Positions 12,512 to 33,240 of a stretch of DNA of 64,000 bases are shown here, one piece after another. The number at the start of each line of letters is the position of its first letter. Within the stretch, counting starts at the first letter, position 1. The notes under the pieces are model-generated. The model ran no database searches. It saw only the letters and a list, made by a program, of their open reading frames with translations, and was not told the origin of the DNA. Position numbers and translations under genes: made by a program. Source of the DNA: Sphagnum compactum (Eukaryota > Bryophyta > Sphagnopsida > Sphagnales); the NCBI GenBank assembly GCA_965153455.1, contig OZ234499.1, forward strand, positions 4,323,577-4,387,576, read 5' to 3'.

Positions 12512-13210
12512 CCATAAGCTTCAAGAAGATTGTGGAGCATTAATGATATAGCTTCTTGTTGCAAGAAGAAGCTGCTCAATGAGCCATGGCCAATGCACTC
12601 ACTCTCAAACATTCAAGGATGTGAAGCTCAGCTCACAACCACCTCTATGGAGTTCAGACAAAATCAGGAGGAGGGAGTCGGGTCTATAGATGAAGAAGCA
12701 CAACTTGAATGTCAGTTTTATGCTTCTTCATCATGAAGATGCAAAGCTCAAGGAGGGAGAGCTCAAGCAAGCAGGGTTCAAAGAGGGGGAGCTTGGTCCT
12801 TGAAAAATTATAGCATTCTTTTTGGGTGAAATGTAGATTGCAAATTGTTTTGGGGCTTTGGGAATAATAGCAAACAACTCTTCAGCACAGTGTCTGCAAT
12901 TTTTCATTTCCACAGAGATGGTGATGAGGAGGTTTTTTCCATGAGGATTTTTTTCTACTTTCATTTCTGAATTTGTAGCCAAATTTGGCTAATTCCTCTT
13001 GTCAATGATTGCCAATGTGGCTACATCACAAAATCCCTCCTACCCACCATACTATAATCCAATTATACAGACAAAAATCAGAGTTGTTTAAATTGCATAA
13101 TTGTCTAACCTTAAGTCCCCCCCTCCCCGGCCCCAATGAATGAAACATATGTTTTGTTTTTCAAGTACTCAGAGTTTTCTTTGCAAATCCTTTTATGGGT
13201 ATTTCAGATC
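12512..13210 (+). other. 3' flank, probably 3' UTR of the ERF gene
   Basis: Composition stays closer to the gene than to the spacer until about 13.2 kb. Several short AGGAGG/GAGCTT-rich segments occur. No clear AATAAA signal was found, so the transcript end is not set. Confidence 0.35.
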
Positions 13211-16200
13211 TGATGACAAACCATCAACAAGGGGTGTGTCACACTTGTGGGCCTTGCCATTTATATTAAAAAGTATCTTAAGGCAAAAAGAAGAATTATG
13301 AAAACTCAAATATTTCACCATGCAAAAATATAATCTACTTCAAAAAATCCTCTAAAAGAAACCAAAATCCTTCACGATATATTATAACTCTATTATAACT
13401 AATCTCAAGTTTCAACACGAGCCAAAATATCATGTTTCAAAAATCCTCATCTAAAAAAAATAGACCTATTATTACCTAGGGGCCAAAATCCCTTACTCTA
13501 CTATACTCTATAATGGATCAAAACACAATATGCTTGCCTTGGTAGGCAAGGCCAACAAACAATCAACAAGCAAGCATTAGGGAGGAGGGAAAAAAAGGAA
13601 AACATTATAATAACAACTCTCATGAGAATCAAGAAATCTCCATACTACTCATGATTAAGAAATCTGGAACAAGCATTAACCCTAAACCCTAAACCTCGTG
13701 ACCATAAGATAGAATCAAAGAGTCCATTGAATGACAATGATGATCATACCCGTGTTCAAGGGATCTTTGACATCATGTGTGGTATTGCCCACCCCACTAA
13801 CTAAGACACTAACTTGAGGATCTAGGTTGGTCATACACATGTTTAGAGGGATTGTAACCTAGGAAGGAAGAGTCAAAATTTATGAAGGTTTTCAATTAAA
13901 TGTTTACGAGCACAAATAGGTCGGTTACATGAACAAAATTCTTGTATAATACCTATACACCATACAAAACATTGACAATACAAGAGATGAAACTTATGTA
14001 TTTTTGGGTTAGGATCACCCATGTGTTTAAAGCTAGGTCTTTATGTGGTGGTACACACCGATGGGAATCTTATCACACGCATTTAGAAACCTCAACTTAT
14101 GGGGGATCACTTATCAAAAACATATATGTTTATTTTGTGAACAATTCCATACTCAATATGACGTCACAATTTCTTATGACATGTGTTCATTCCACAAAAG
14201 GCTTATCCCGAAACATAATTAAATTAATAATGTAAAATCATGAAAGAGAGGATGAGCTTGAAGCTTCACGCACAACCCCTTAAATATTTTTGAAGGAAAG
14301 AACAGATAACTAATCACCCCTTTCATTTACATTTACTAAATTTATCATTCATCAACTTCAAGTCAATAACCTTTTATGAACTATCATCATTTTGTGGATG
14401 AATGATTTTTTTGTTAATATTAATTTTTGGAAATCTAATCAAGCCAACTTACTCAAAATAATTAATTAAATAATTCATGAGTCCAAGCCTAAGTCCTTAA
14501 TCCAAAGATTCTCAAATGTAGGACCCATAAGGTGTGTTATTTATTTCTCACATTTATCCTTTTTCTTACCCATAGGTTGTAATATTATTATTTATCATTT
14601 CTACTCCTAATGACCCATTTTGATCTTAAAGGACCTTCAACAAGCAACATGTATGTTATTGAAACCCCACCCATGCCCCCCACCTAGGCATTGATTTCAT
14701 CGATTTCAATGAGTGTATGCCAATGTCAAACATTATTGATCAATGTTGTGAATTTTTGTCACAAGACCGATGGTACCAAGAACATTTCATCATGTTGCTA
14801 AATAGTTTGACAAAAGCCCAAGATAATAAAAAGAATAAAAAAAACCCTAAGGAAAAAAAAGGAACATATCAAAGGGAAAAAGACCTAAAAAGACCTAAAA
14901 TGCTAAACCGGAGAGAAAAGAAGGAAAACTTTGAGACAAAAGGATAGAGTGGGCTTAGAAAAGATCCTCCAATCTATTATTTTGTCAAGAGATGTATGGT
15001 TGTTGCAAAGCCAACACTTAGAAAGATTGGTGTAGAATAATGTCTTTTTTGGCATTGGGTTTAGGCTTAATGTTAACTTACTTTTTGCAATCATTTTTCA
15101 CCCAATTCTATTTTGAAAGTCTTGTCTTCATCTTGAAGGTGCAATTTCATATGCAAAATGAAACAACCACATAGCTAGATTAACAAGGATGGTTTCAACT
15201 AAGGCATAAAATAAAATTATAAATCACTAGAGATTGTAACCTTCACCGAGCACCACCGCATGATACACTTTTGACATGTGTTGTATAAAATGTCTTTGAA
15301 TCCAAATCTAACATTTTTTAGGCTTAATATGGACATTAAAAGGCCTCACTAAAATTTGAAGGTGTCGATGTAGGTGTTGATTCACCTTGGCCCATCACCT
15401 TTGCAAGAGTAAAAAATTTTGTGAATCACATACACAACAACAAGAAATAATGTGAGTTCATTTCAGCAATGAGAGTGAGACTAGATGCACACTTCATTCT
15501 TGCAATGGTGATGAAACCCTTAGCCCTCTAATGAGAAAAGTGCGGAATTAACATTGATGACTTGAATGTATGTATGACGTTTAGGTTATCATTATCATCA
15601 TGTAATGACTACCATGGCATGAAAAGTAAATGAATGTTGGTGATATTTTCATTTTTGCCTTGCCTATTTTCCTTAATACTTTTAGCACCCATTTTTTTTA
15701 TCACAACATTTTTGCTATTTTTAACCCCAAAAAACCACCAATCTTGACATTACTCTCCACTCTGCTACTGAGTACTTACTACCTCAATCCACACTCTCAA
15801 GAGTCAAATGTGAGACCAAGCTGCAAACCCTACCTTCTTTGCTGCACTACTTACTCTGAAGCCACAAGAATGAGAGTTGTGGACTAGGTCCTCATTCTGG
15901 AGGTTTTTTCATAAGTCTTGTGTGAGCTGGCATACTACAACTATCTGCAAATCTACACCTATTAAAGCAGCTCCAATGGTGCTTAGTATGTAACCCAGCA
16001 AAAATATTTCTCGCATCCGAGTATAGTTCTGTACCTTTTTTCAACCCAACCTATAAATTAAAACCAGGACTGCAAATAGTTGTACCATCGGTGACTACTA
16101 ATAGCAAACCACCTGGACCAATCAAAGCATTTTGCTCTACCGTGCCTTTACCTCCACAAAGGTGTAAACACATGGCTCTATTACTTTGATCTTCATCACA

Positions 16201-16329
16201 TAGGATCGTTTTGCAAGCTGAAGGGCATTGCAACTTTCAAATAAAGATATTGATGTAGAGGAACCACCACACATGGAGAACCAATCAATGTCACCAAGTT
16301 AGTGTTTCTAATTTAGCAATACATTAATT
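13211..16329. other. Intergenic spacer between ERF and the first ATP synthase beta gene
   Basis: AT-rich sequence. It holds a two-unit CCCTAAA telomere-like run at about 13680-13694. Open frames at 13942-14235 and 15630-15887 show no recognisable domain, and I do not call them genes. Confidence 0.5.
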
Positions 16330-16679
16330 ATTGAGGGAAGAACCTTTTACATCAGCACAGTACTACACTGCCCAAAAATCCATGAAACAACAATTTTCGT
16401 GCACTGCAATTTATGTTATTTCCATATGTCCTGCCCACAAAGACATTCGTATGGATGACTAGTAATTGAGAGCCCACCTCACATCAAAGGCACAGACCAA
16501 ATATTCAAGAAAAATGGATACTCACAAAATGCTTCAGAGCCATTCAAACTCCTTTACTCTCCCCTGCTTCAATTATTGCGGTGCTTAGCAACCCAAGCCA
16601 CATTCTCCATCATCATCATCATCATTCTACACACTACCTGGGCTACATATAAGCACAAGCAAGGGTTAGCTGTAGTGTT
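16330..16679 (-). other. 3' UTR/flank of the minus-strand ATP synthase beta gene
   Basis: Read on the minus strand, this matches the sequence after the stop of the plus-strand copy (32889-33240) with substitutions and indels. Shared words include GAATGATGATGATG and GAGTTTGAATGGCTCTGAAG. The duplication therefore extends at least about 300 bp past the stop codon. Confidence 0.7.
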
Positions 16680-20673
<3,994 letters not shown>

Positions 20674-21060
20674 GGCTGGAGTGCGCTCCCTATGACCACC
20701 TCCTTCTACGAGAATCCCAAAGCAAGCACGCAAACGATCGGAGCTCGTAGAGATGGCTGGAGACACAGCGGCAGCGATGGCGTCAAGGTTGCCGCGGTGC
20801 GAGCAGCGTCTTCTGTGCAAAACAGGAAGTTGCCCTAAGAACATGCAAATCATAGCAGTAGGAAGGTAGGTGAGTAGGCAGGCAGGTAGGTAAGTACCTA
20901 CCTACCTCTCTATTTATGGATTAAATTATTTTTAAAATTTGTGTGAAAGTTTTATAAATTTATTTTTGAATTTGTGGAATTTTCAAAGAAGTTGCTTAAG
21001 ATATTAAAAAATAATTTTTATTTGTCTTATCCATCCAATGTGGATGGATGGTGCACTGAT
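20674..21060 (-). promoter_or_regulatory. 5' leader and probable promoter of ATP synthase beta copy A
   Basis: The first roughly 120 bases upstream of the start resemble the copy B leader (shared TCGGAGCT/TTTGGGAT-type words) but in a shifted frame, which supports a non-coding leader. Further out are GTAG/CTAC repeats with a palindrome, then AT-rich DNA. I identified no TATA box with confidence. Confidence 0.4.
20884..20903. repeat. Small palindrome in a GTAG/CTAC repeat tract
   Basis: Nine-base arms AGGTAGGTA and TACCTACCT are separated by two bases, inside a GTAGG-repeat tract at about 20859-20908. It lies about 210 bp upstream of the chosen start of copy A. Confidence 0.8.
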
Positions 21061-21599
21061 GGGTGCACCTTTTTCGTCCCTCCCTGCCCATAGGCTAAAG
21101 AAAAGGTGGCGAACTCAAGTTGACCCTTTTTTTTTCCCCTTTCCTAAGTCCACGTTTTTTTTTTTTTTTTTTTTGGCGGGGAACCTTTTTTTTTTTTTCC
21201 TTACCCCCTATGCATGCCCAAATCTCACCTACCTACCTTCATTTAGATTACTTACCTATGCACCCTGGCCTCCTCCCTCCCCCACCTACCCACCCATCTA
21301 CCTACTTACATGCTCACCTACATACCCATCTATCATAACCCAAAACAATGTTGCAATGCTAACTGAGGGTATTGTAACTAAATTGGATTTCATTTCAATA
21401 GCCCTATATAATTCAACAATTAAATTATTTGGTAACACCAATGTGAAGGTATTGCAAATGAACTTGATATCTTTACTCAAGTCACATTAGTCAAACAATT
21501 TAATTGTTATTGCAAATCCTCGTTGAACTTCTTCACAATTATTATATTTCAAACTCATTCCATACCTTCAACACAACTTATAAAAAACATATATAAATC
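21061..21599. other. Low-complexity T-rich and CTAC-repeat spacer
   Basis: Long T runs lie at about 21125-21200 and (CTAC)-type repeats at about 21227-21320. No gene was seen, and the frames on the plus strand are Phe/Pro/Tyr low-complexity artefacts. Confidence 0.6.
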
Positions 21600-24060
21600 A
21601 ATTAATCATCACAATGCCCTCGTAAAGGTAATGCACACCCTTTAGATGATTTTATTGAAATGCAATATCACCAAGGCAGACCCACTAGATGATTTTATTG
21701 AAATGCAATATTGATAAGGCAAATGGTAAATATCATATTGTACATGTGATTTGTTTTTTCAACACCCTCATCAAACTAATGCATGAGCACAACAAATTTA
21801 CTATAATGCAATACCTTCAATATTATTAAATTATTTTCATCTCATTTAGTTCAACAATGCAATACCCCAATGACACACATTGGAAATAACATATCCAAAC
21901 ATAATGCCCAAATGCATTACCTTCATCAAGGTAATGCAAATGCATTAGATCATTTTATTGTTTTGCAATATCCTTAGGCCTAGTTGTAACTATTTTATCC
22001 CATCTATTTCATCTGTGCAATATCCTATGGACATATTGACAATATAATATCCAACCCAATTCACACATGCATTACCCTCATCAAAGTAATGCAAATGCAT
22101 TGGATTATTTTGTTGTTATGCTATACTCTATGCCCAAGATTATATATTTCACTTCATTTCATTCAAAAATGCATTACTGGATTATTTTGGTCCTATGCAA
22201 TACCTTTAAGCCTAGTTGTAACTATGTTATTTCATTTACTTCATCAATGCAATACCATATGGACACATTGACAATATCACATCCAACCCAATGCACACAT
22301 GCATTACTTTCATCAAGGTGATGCAATACCCCTAAAGACAAAATTCAAATATCATATCCAACCATATTCACACTTACATTACCTTCATCATGGTAATGCA
22401 TTCCTCTAGATCATTTTGATGTTTTGCAATACCTTTAGGCCAATTGAAATTATTTCATCTCATCTAATTCAACAATGTAATACCATGAAAACATATTAAA
22501 AATAACTTATGTTGACCCTATATGCAATACCCTAATATGGGTGTTAACCAATATTTAAATGTGGCCTTGTGTAATATACTAAAATAAACAAATCCAGTTC
22601 AATTGCAATACCCTCATTTGGTTGACCCTATTCCTATTGGGGTTATGCAAAGTATCATGGGTGTATCAGGGTTAAGTTTAAGGGTTAAGGTATTACATGG
22701 AGCAGAAAACGATCAAATTTTATACAATACCTTCATGGGTGTATTACGTTAAAAATTGAGTTGATGAAATATGTTTTGTCTTATCCCAAGAGTATTGCAT
22801 AACATATGTGTAAATGCAATACCCTCATCATGTATATCTGAAATATTCAAAGTTTTAACTATGAAATAGGGGATTGTTTTTATGATGAGGGTATTGCACA
22901 AAAGCATGCCTTTAGGCTTTAATGGAACTTCCACAAACGTTTGAACTACAATTGCCTTCATGTATTAGCAATACATCCAATCAATTTTTTTATCAATGCA
23001 AGATGCATACATTATATATGGATCTTAGTACCTTGTTTTCGTACAAATAAAATTCAAACATTTTACAAGTAGATATTTTTACATACATTCATTTCCAATG
23101 GCAATGCCTGATATATTCATGGAGGTTAAAAAGTGGCATGGAAAATTCATGGATGCCATACACATGGTACAAAATGTGTATTAGTCCAAAAATGGAATGT
23201 CAAGCTACTTGCTCTCACCCTCACCTTCACTATAACTCTCATTAATAGATTCCAATGATAATTAATTTGCACTTTAATAATGTGCCACTTCATTCTATTC
23301 AAATTGAACATATTGTCAAGTGTACATTTGTTGGTTTACCAAAATTATCTTCACCGAATCAACTATGAAGGCCTCTTTGGTGGTACCTCGAATTCTAAAA
23401 TGGACATACAACATATTTTAATGAATATAATTTCGAAAATACATGTTTGAAGCACAATGCAAATATTTTAAAGTGGACATACAACATATTTTAATGAATA
23501 TAATTTTGAAAATACATGTTTGAAGCACAATGCAAAGGATTGCTTAAAATTTGTGCATTCATTGATGCATGGTCTTGATGGCTAGTCCCTCTCGTTGAGT
23601 AATTGGGCACTTAGGCTTCCCTAATTTCATGGAAAAATTGTGTTCTTGATGCAAATACTTCACCGAATTAGATGCATTGTAAGTTTCAATTTTACAAATG
23701 AACCTATGCCCATCTTTCTCCCAAGTCATGCCATCCTTGGCAACCCCATGCAACACATTTGCCTCTAACACAACAAAACAAAAAAGAACAAGGGAAAAAA
23801 TCAAGATATTTTGATTGATTATAAAGGAAATGAGGGTATTGCATGCATAGCAGTGACTAATCTTAAGTTTATTACATAAGCAATGAGAGTATTACATACA
23901 CAACAATGACTAATAATAATGTTGTCACATAGACAATGAGGGTGTTTCATACATAATAGTGACTACCAATAAGGCTTTTACATACACACTAGGGTATTGC
24001 ATACCAACCACTAACTATTAATAAGATTAAACGTTTGGCCACTAAGGTATTGTTAAAAAT
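21600..24060. repeat. Degenerate repeat field built on the word GCAATACC(C/T)TCAT
   Basis: GCAATACC or GCAATATCC recurs more than a dozen times between about 21.7 and 22.8 kb, often followed by CTCAT or TTTAG. The reverse word GAGGGTATTGC recurs from about 22.89 to 24.0 kb, and related words recur at 25.9-26.4 kb. Longer segments also repeat: CATTACC(C/T)TCATCAA(A/G)GTAATG begins near 21915 and 22070, with shorter versions near 22302 and 22377. Spacing is irregular (about 75-230 bp), so this is an old, rearranged array. It holds no intact gene. Confidence 0.65.
23395..23537. repeat. 73-bp tandem duplication
   Basis: Two nearly identical 73-bp copies (GACATACAACATATTTT at 23403 and 23476) are followed by the same AATACATGTTTGAAGCACAA segment. 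The few mismatches suggest a young duplication. Confidence 0.9.
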
Positions 24061-24460
24061 AAATTGGCCAAAAAAAACCCCACCCACTTTTTCAATGTGA
24101 AAAAAACATTGAAAGAATGAACAGGGCAATGAATTAACATAAGTTATAAACTAATGTTGATCTATGGGAGAACTGAAAACTACAAATGCTTATTAATTTT
24201 GCTTTTCTTCTTCCACTGTATGAACATTTGCTTGTCGATGTTCTTTTACTATGACAACATCTGATTGCACTTGTTCATTTGCACCAACAAGTTCATGTGA
24301 ACCAACAACTTCATTTGTTGCACATGTTTTAGCTATTGAAGCTTTTATTTAAACCAATGCTGCATCTTCCATCATAAATGATGCCAACTCATTGATTACA
24401 TCAAAACCACCTTCAACAAATTACTTGAACTTTTTGCGAGTTTGCATCGTATTTACAAAA
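23562..24460 (-). pseudogene. Decayed gene with a zinc-finger-like last segment
   Basis: Two exon-like pieces lie on the minus strand. The downstream piece (about 23765-23562) follows a T-rich AG acceptor. It reads WEKDGHRFICK, then an HQEH segment and KLGKPKCP before a stop. This resembles the C2H2-like BED/zinc-finger segment of transposon-associated plant proteins, with one expected Cys missing. The upstream piece (about 24460-24199) keeps one coherent frame rich in charged residues, including FVEGGFDVINELASFM and VVIVKEHRQANVHTVEEE, but has two internal stops. Linking the two pieces is inference. Family assignment rests on remembered resemblance, not on a search. It could instead be two unrelated fragments. 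Confidence 0.35.
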
Positions 24461-24639
24461 TCAAAAAATTAAACTTCATAAAAATATAATGAACACAATT
24501 AAATCAAAATGAATAAATCAATGAGATAACCATTATTAAAACTATGATATGTAGCAAAAGGAAGATAACCAGTAAAAACACCATAATCAAGATGATTAGC
24601 AAAAGCTAGGATGAAATAGGTAACCCCCAACACACAAAG

Positions 24640-25640
24640 GAGGGGTTTACCTTTTCCCACACACACACACAAAACAAAAACAAAAAGAACAATCAAAACT
24701 AAAAATCCAAAAAATAGTATTGGGAAAACCAAAAAAAGGGAAAAAAGAAAACTAGTAAGAAACAACAAAGATAAATAAGATTTTCAAAAATTACAAAAAA
24801 AAAAAAACGACAAATAAATTTTTTAAAACATAAAAAAAAGAAAAACAACAAAAATTGAAAAAAAGAAAAAAAAGAAACCAAAATTTTTATTTTTTCAAAA
24901 ACTCCTGAAATTTATATTTAAACCATTTAAAATAAAAAATAAAAAGAAACAAGAGAGAGAGAGATATATATATATATATATATATAAAATTAAAGATAAT
25001 GAAAACCAAAACTAAAATAAGAAATATAAAACCAAAAATTTCAGGAAGTACCAGAATAATAATAATAATAATAATAATGAAAAACAAATAGAACAAGGGG
25101 ACAAAATTCAGAAAAAAATCCAAGAAAACAGAATTTTTAAAACTCCAAAAAATAAAAATAAAGATAGAAATATATTTTTAAATTACAGAAAAGAAAACGA
25201 AAATACAAAACCAAAACTTTTAAGAAGTATAGAAAGGGAAAAACAGAAAAAAAGAAAAAAAAAAGGGAAAAATCCAGCAAAAACCAAGAAAACAAAATTT
25301 TTAAAACCCCCAAAAAAATAATATTAAGAAAACCAACAAAAAAACAGGAAAGAACAGAAACAAAAAACAAACAACATAGAAATAAACTAAAAGGTACAAA
25401 AAATAAAAACCAGAAATATAAAAAGAAATATAAAACCAGAATTTAAAAAGTTACTGAAAATAAAATATAAATGACAGGAAAAAAAGAGACAAGAAAGAAA
25501 AAAGAATAAAAATCGAAATGCTAGAAAAATGGCATTAGAAAAAGGAAAAAAAGGAAAATAATGAAAATAAAAAAGAAATAGAATGAATAAATAAAAGAAA
25601 AAATTAAGAAATAAAATGAAAAAATCCTGGTGAAGGCACC
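24640..25640. repeat. Strand-asymmetric A-rich low-complexity block (about 1 kb)
   Basis: The plus strand is dominated by A with scattered G/C (AAAAACCAAAA, AGAAAAA words), plus an (AC)n at about 24657-24673, a (TA)n at about 24965-24986 and an (ATA/AAT)n at about 25054-25078. The apparent minus-strand Phe/Leu proteins here are artefacts of this skew. Confidence 0.8.
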
Positions 25641-27842
25641 AAACCTTTATCGCAATTGAGAGCTCATGGTGATAGCAACAAACCTCTACTACCATTGTTG
25701 GTTTAGATTTTTTGGATGGTGCAAAGGTGGGGTGTTAGGTCACTCAAGCCCCTATTTACTTACCTATTCATTACCAACCTACTACCTACCTACTTGGAGA
25801 AACCTATTTACCTAAGCCTTCTACCCACTGAAATGGCCTTATTTATAAATATGGGCCTATCTACCTACCCATTACCCTCTAAACATGCAAAAAGATTGGA
25901 TGTTGCTTTCATCATATGCAAGTATTACAAAAAGCTTGGGATCTTTCAATTAAGCTTTAAAACATTTTAATGGTAATATAATGTGAACCTCGAATGCAAG
26001 TATTGCACAAAGCTATGTTGCAATATTTACATTTGGGGTACATTTCAAAATTATCAACCATTATTTATGTAGGTTTTAAATGAAGAATGGAGAGCAAGGT
26101 GCAACATCTTCCTATTGGAGGAAACTTTAATGGTAAATAGCAAAATGTTTAAATGATTGTAATACCCTTAATGTAACATTAAAATTCAAATTGACAATGC
26201 GAAAATGCTTTAAATAATGTAATATTTTCATTGTTAAGTTTTTTTTTGGGGATTTCTTATGACTTTTCTTTACATTATATATATAATCATTATTATTTTT
26301 TCTCTCCATTATTTTTCTTTCTTCTTCTTTCTGAATGAATATTTTGTGATCTAAATGTGAGTATTGCACGTTTGGCCCAAAAAATATTGCAAATTTTCTA
26401 ACTCACATTTAGGTATTATATGTTTGATTACATAACACAACATAAATTTTCAACCCAAAACACAAACAAAAGTTAAGCAATTTTCAAGCACAAGCCATGT
26501 TGCACTACAAGCTTCAAGTGCAAGGTTTTTTAAGAAATAAACATTAAAAGACAATGTAGCATTGCAAGATTCAAGCATAAACAAACTTCTTAAAAACAAA
26601 TCAAACAAAAACAACAAGAAATGTAGCAAGGTACTATGATACAAACTTCGAATGCAAGGTTTTTTTTTTAAATGCACACCAGAAAATTAAAAAATAGCAA
26701 CTCCTCCCTTGCAACCTCGTCAACTACAACACTTTGTTGCAAATTCTTCACCTACACTATAAACTCTAAGTGCAAGCTAAAAAAACCCTCATTCCTCTCA
26801 AGCTACCAAAAAAAACCTTGTTCCTCACAATATGCCAAAAAAAACTCAACATGCATTCTTGCTTCTTCTACAAAGCCTCACAAGCTACAAGAAAACTTCA
26901 ACTCTTACAAAACTACAAAAAAACCTTGGTTTCCATGTTTGTTTTGAAAATGTTTGTGCTTGAAGCTCTTGCTATGATGTGAGCTTAAAAAGAAACCAAA
27001 AAAAAAAAAGAAGAAGTTTTGATACAAGCCTTTTAAAAACAACTCAAGCAAAAGAAAACAATCGAGAAGAAGATGATCAAGATGAAGATAACAATAGCCT
27101 TGTGTTTTTCAAATCTCCCACAACCTACACAAGGAGGAAAAAGAAAAAGGAACTCAACAACAACAACGGCAATGGTAGAAGAGCTTAGCAAAAGGGGGAG
27201 GGGGCCAAGAAGGAAGGAGGTTTAAAAATGGAGGTGAGTGAGTAGGTGGGCAAGATCGAAGATTATATGCAACTTCAAATTCATTGGGCCCTTATGAAAG
27301 CACTTACAAGAGTTAGTTCAACAATTGATTGTTCTCCAAATCATATTCTAATGTTCTAAGAAGAGGAGGACATTTAGAACAAGATAATAATAATATTGAA
27401 TTGCTAGCCATCCCTCCTATGCCTCTCATAACATTAGATCGAGATAAAAACAATATTTACACATAATAACACATGTATGAAAAAATTCAATATAAATGAT
27501 AAAAACAATATTTACGCCATAACACATGTATGAAAAAAATTCAATATAAATGTATGACAACGGTTGAAATATTTTACACACAAACCCACCAACTATGCAC
27601 ATATAACTTCACATTGGAAAGCCCATTTATAATGTTTGTGCATAGGTCTATGCAAGTATGATTGGTGCCTCCCCTTTCCATATATCCAGTGTTTTTTTGG
27701 CGAAAGAATTATTGTTTTTGGCATAAGAATTAGGGAAATTTTGATATTTAGAGGTTTTACTAGTGTAAGTTTAACTGAATTTTTTTTATTGGGGAAAATT
27801 TCGCCAGATTTTTTATATCAATTTTTTATAAAAAATTAGTTT
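25641..27842. other. AT-rich spacer upstream of ATP synthase beta copy B
   Basis: It contains CTAC-type repeats (about 25760-25880), more GTATTGCA words (25.9-26.4 kb), and degenerate copies of a CTTCAAGTGCAAGGTTTTTT-like motif (about 26.5-26.7 kb). It ends with a sharp compositional change at about 27.85 kb. I support no gene here. Confidence 0.55.
27443..27553. repeat. 55-bp tandem duplication
   Basis: GATAAAAACAATATTTAC recurs at 27443 and 27498, each followed by ACACATGTATGAAAAAA and TTCAATATAAATG. Identity is high. Confidence 0.88.
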
Positions 27843-28231
27843 AAAAAAGCCTGTCTCTGCAACTCTTTGTTTAACGACAGCGAAAAGTGCACCTGCTGCT
27901 TGGACACGTAGGTCACAGAGCCCAAGAAGACCGACCGTTAGACGCGCACACCCCTGCTATACTAAAATGTCCAGCCGTCCGGAAGACGCAGGCACGCCTG
28001 TCAGGAAATTTTCCACCGTCCGGAAGACGTACGCACTCACAGCTAGCTGCCCGAGAAACGTTGCCAGCACCGTCCGGACGCTCTACGGCAACAATCGTCG
28101 TCGACGGCGACAATCCGTTCTCCGCGACAACCAACCAGATCGGTGTCTGCGAGCAATCTCCACAAGCTCGGATCGAGTGCTGTGCTTTGGGATCCCCACC
28201 AGGAGCGCCAGACCAAGGCAGGAATCGACCG
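27843..28231 (+). promoter_or_regulatory. GC-rich promoter/leader of ATP synthase beta copy B with repeated CCGTCCGGA motif
   Basis: Composition turns GC-rich at about 27.85 kb. The motif CCGTCCGGAAGACG occurs at 27975-27988 and 28016-28029, and a shorter CCGTCCGGACG lies at 28070-28080. The TCCGGA core is palindromic. The frame is open from 27887 to the start codon, but the first in-frame ATG is at 28232, so this segment is best read as promoter and leader. A regulatory function is inferred from position. Confidence 0.45.
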
Positions 28232-32888
<4,657 letters not shown>

Positions 32889-33240
32889 GACACTTCAACT
32901 AACCCCTGCTTGTGCTTGCTTATATGTAGCTCTAATTGTGTAGAATGATGATGATGGAGGAAGTGGCGTCGTTGGTAACCATCACAATAATGAAGCACAG
33001 GATGGTGAAGGAGTTTGAATGGCTCTGAAGCATTGTATGGCCATCCATTTTTCGAGAATGTTTTGTCTTCACCTTTGGTGTAATGTGGGGTCTCTCAATC
33101 AATTGTGCATACCATTTCAGTCTCTGATGTTGTCTTTATTGACAGGACCTCTGCAAACAGCGTAAAGTACATTGCACCAAGAAGGTTCTATTTCATACAT
33201 CATATTGGCTCTGTTTCAGTAGTTTCTTCATTGATCATCT
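32889..33240 (+). other. 3' UTR/flank of ATP synthase beta copy B
   Basis: Homologous to the region downstream of copy A (16330-16679, reversed). This places one duplication boundary at or beyond about 33.2 kb. The polyadenylation site was not identified. Confidence 0.65.

Noticed and set aside
13680-13694. CCCTAAA units as an interstitial telomere array
   Set aside because: There are only two heptamers; this is too short to call a telomere remnant and is common in plant intergenic DNA.
24499-25695. A series of Phe/Leu-rich minus-strand frames resembling membrane proteins
   Set aside because: They result from the A-rich plus strand, have no consistent structure, and are broken every 60-100 codons.
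27887-28231. An N-terminal extension of the plus-strand ATP synthase beta protein
   Set aside because: The open frame upstream starts at GTG, and the first ATG is at 28232, which matches the start in the other copy.
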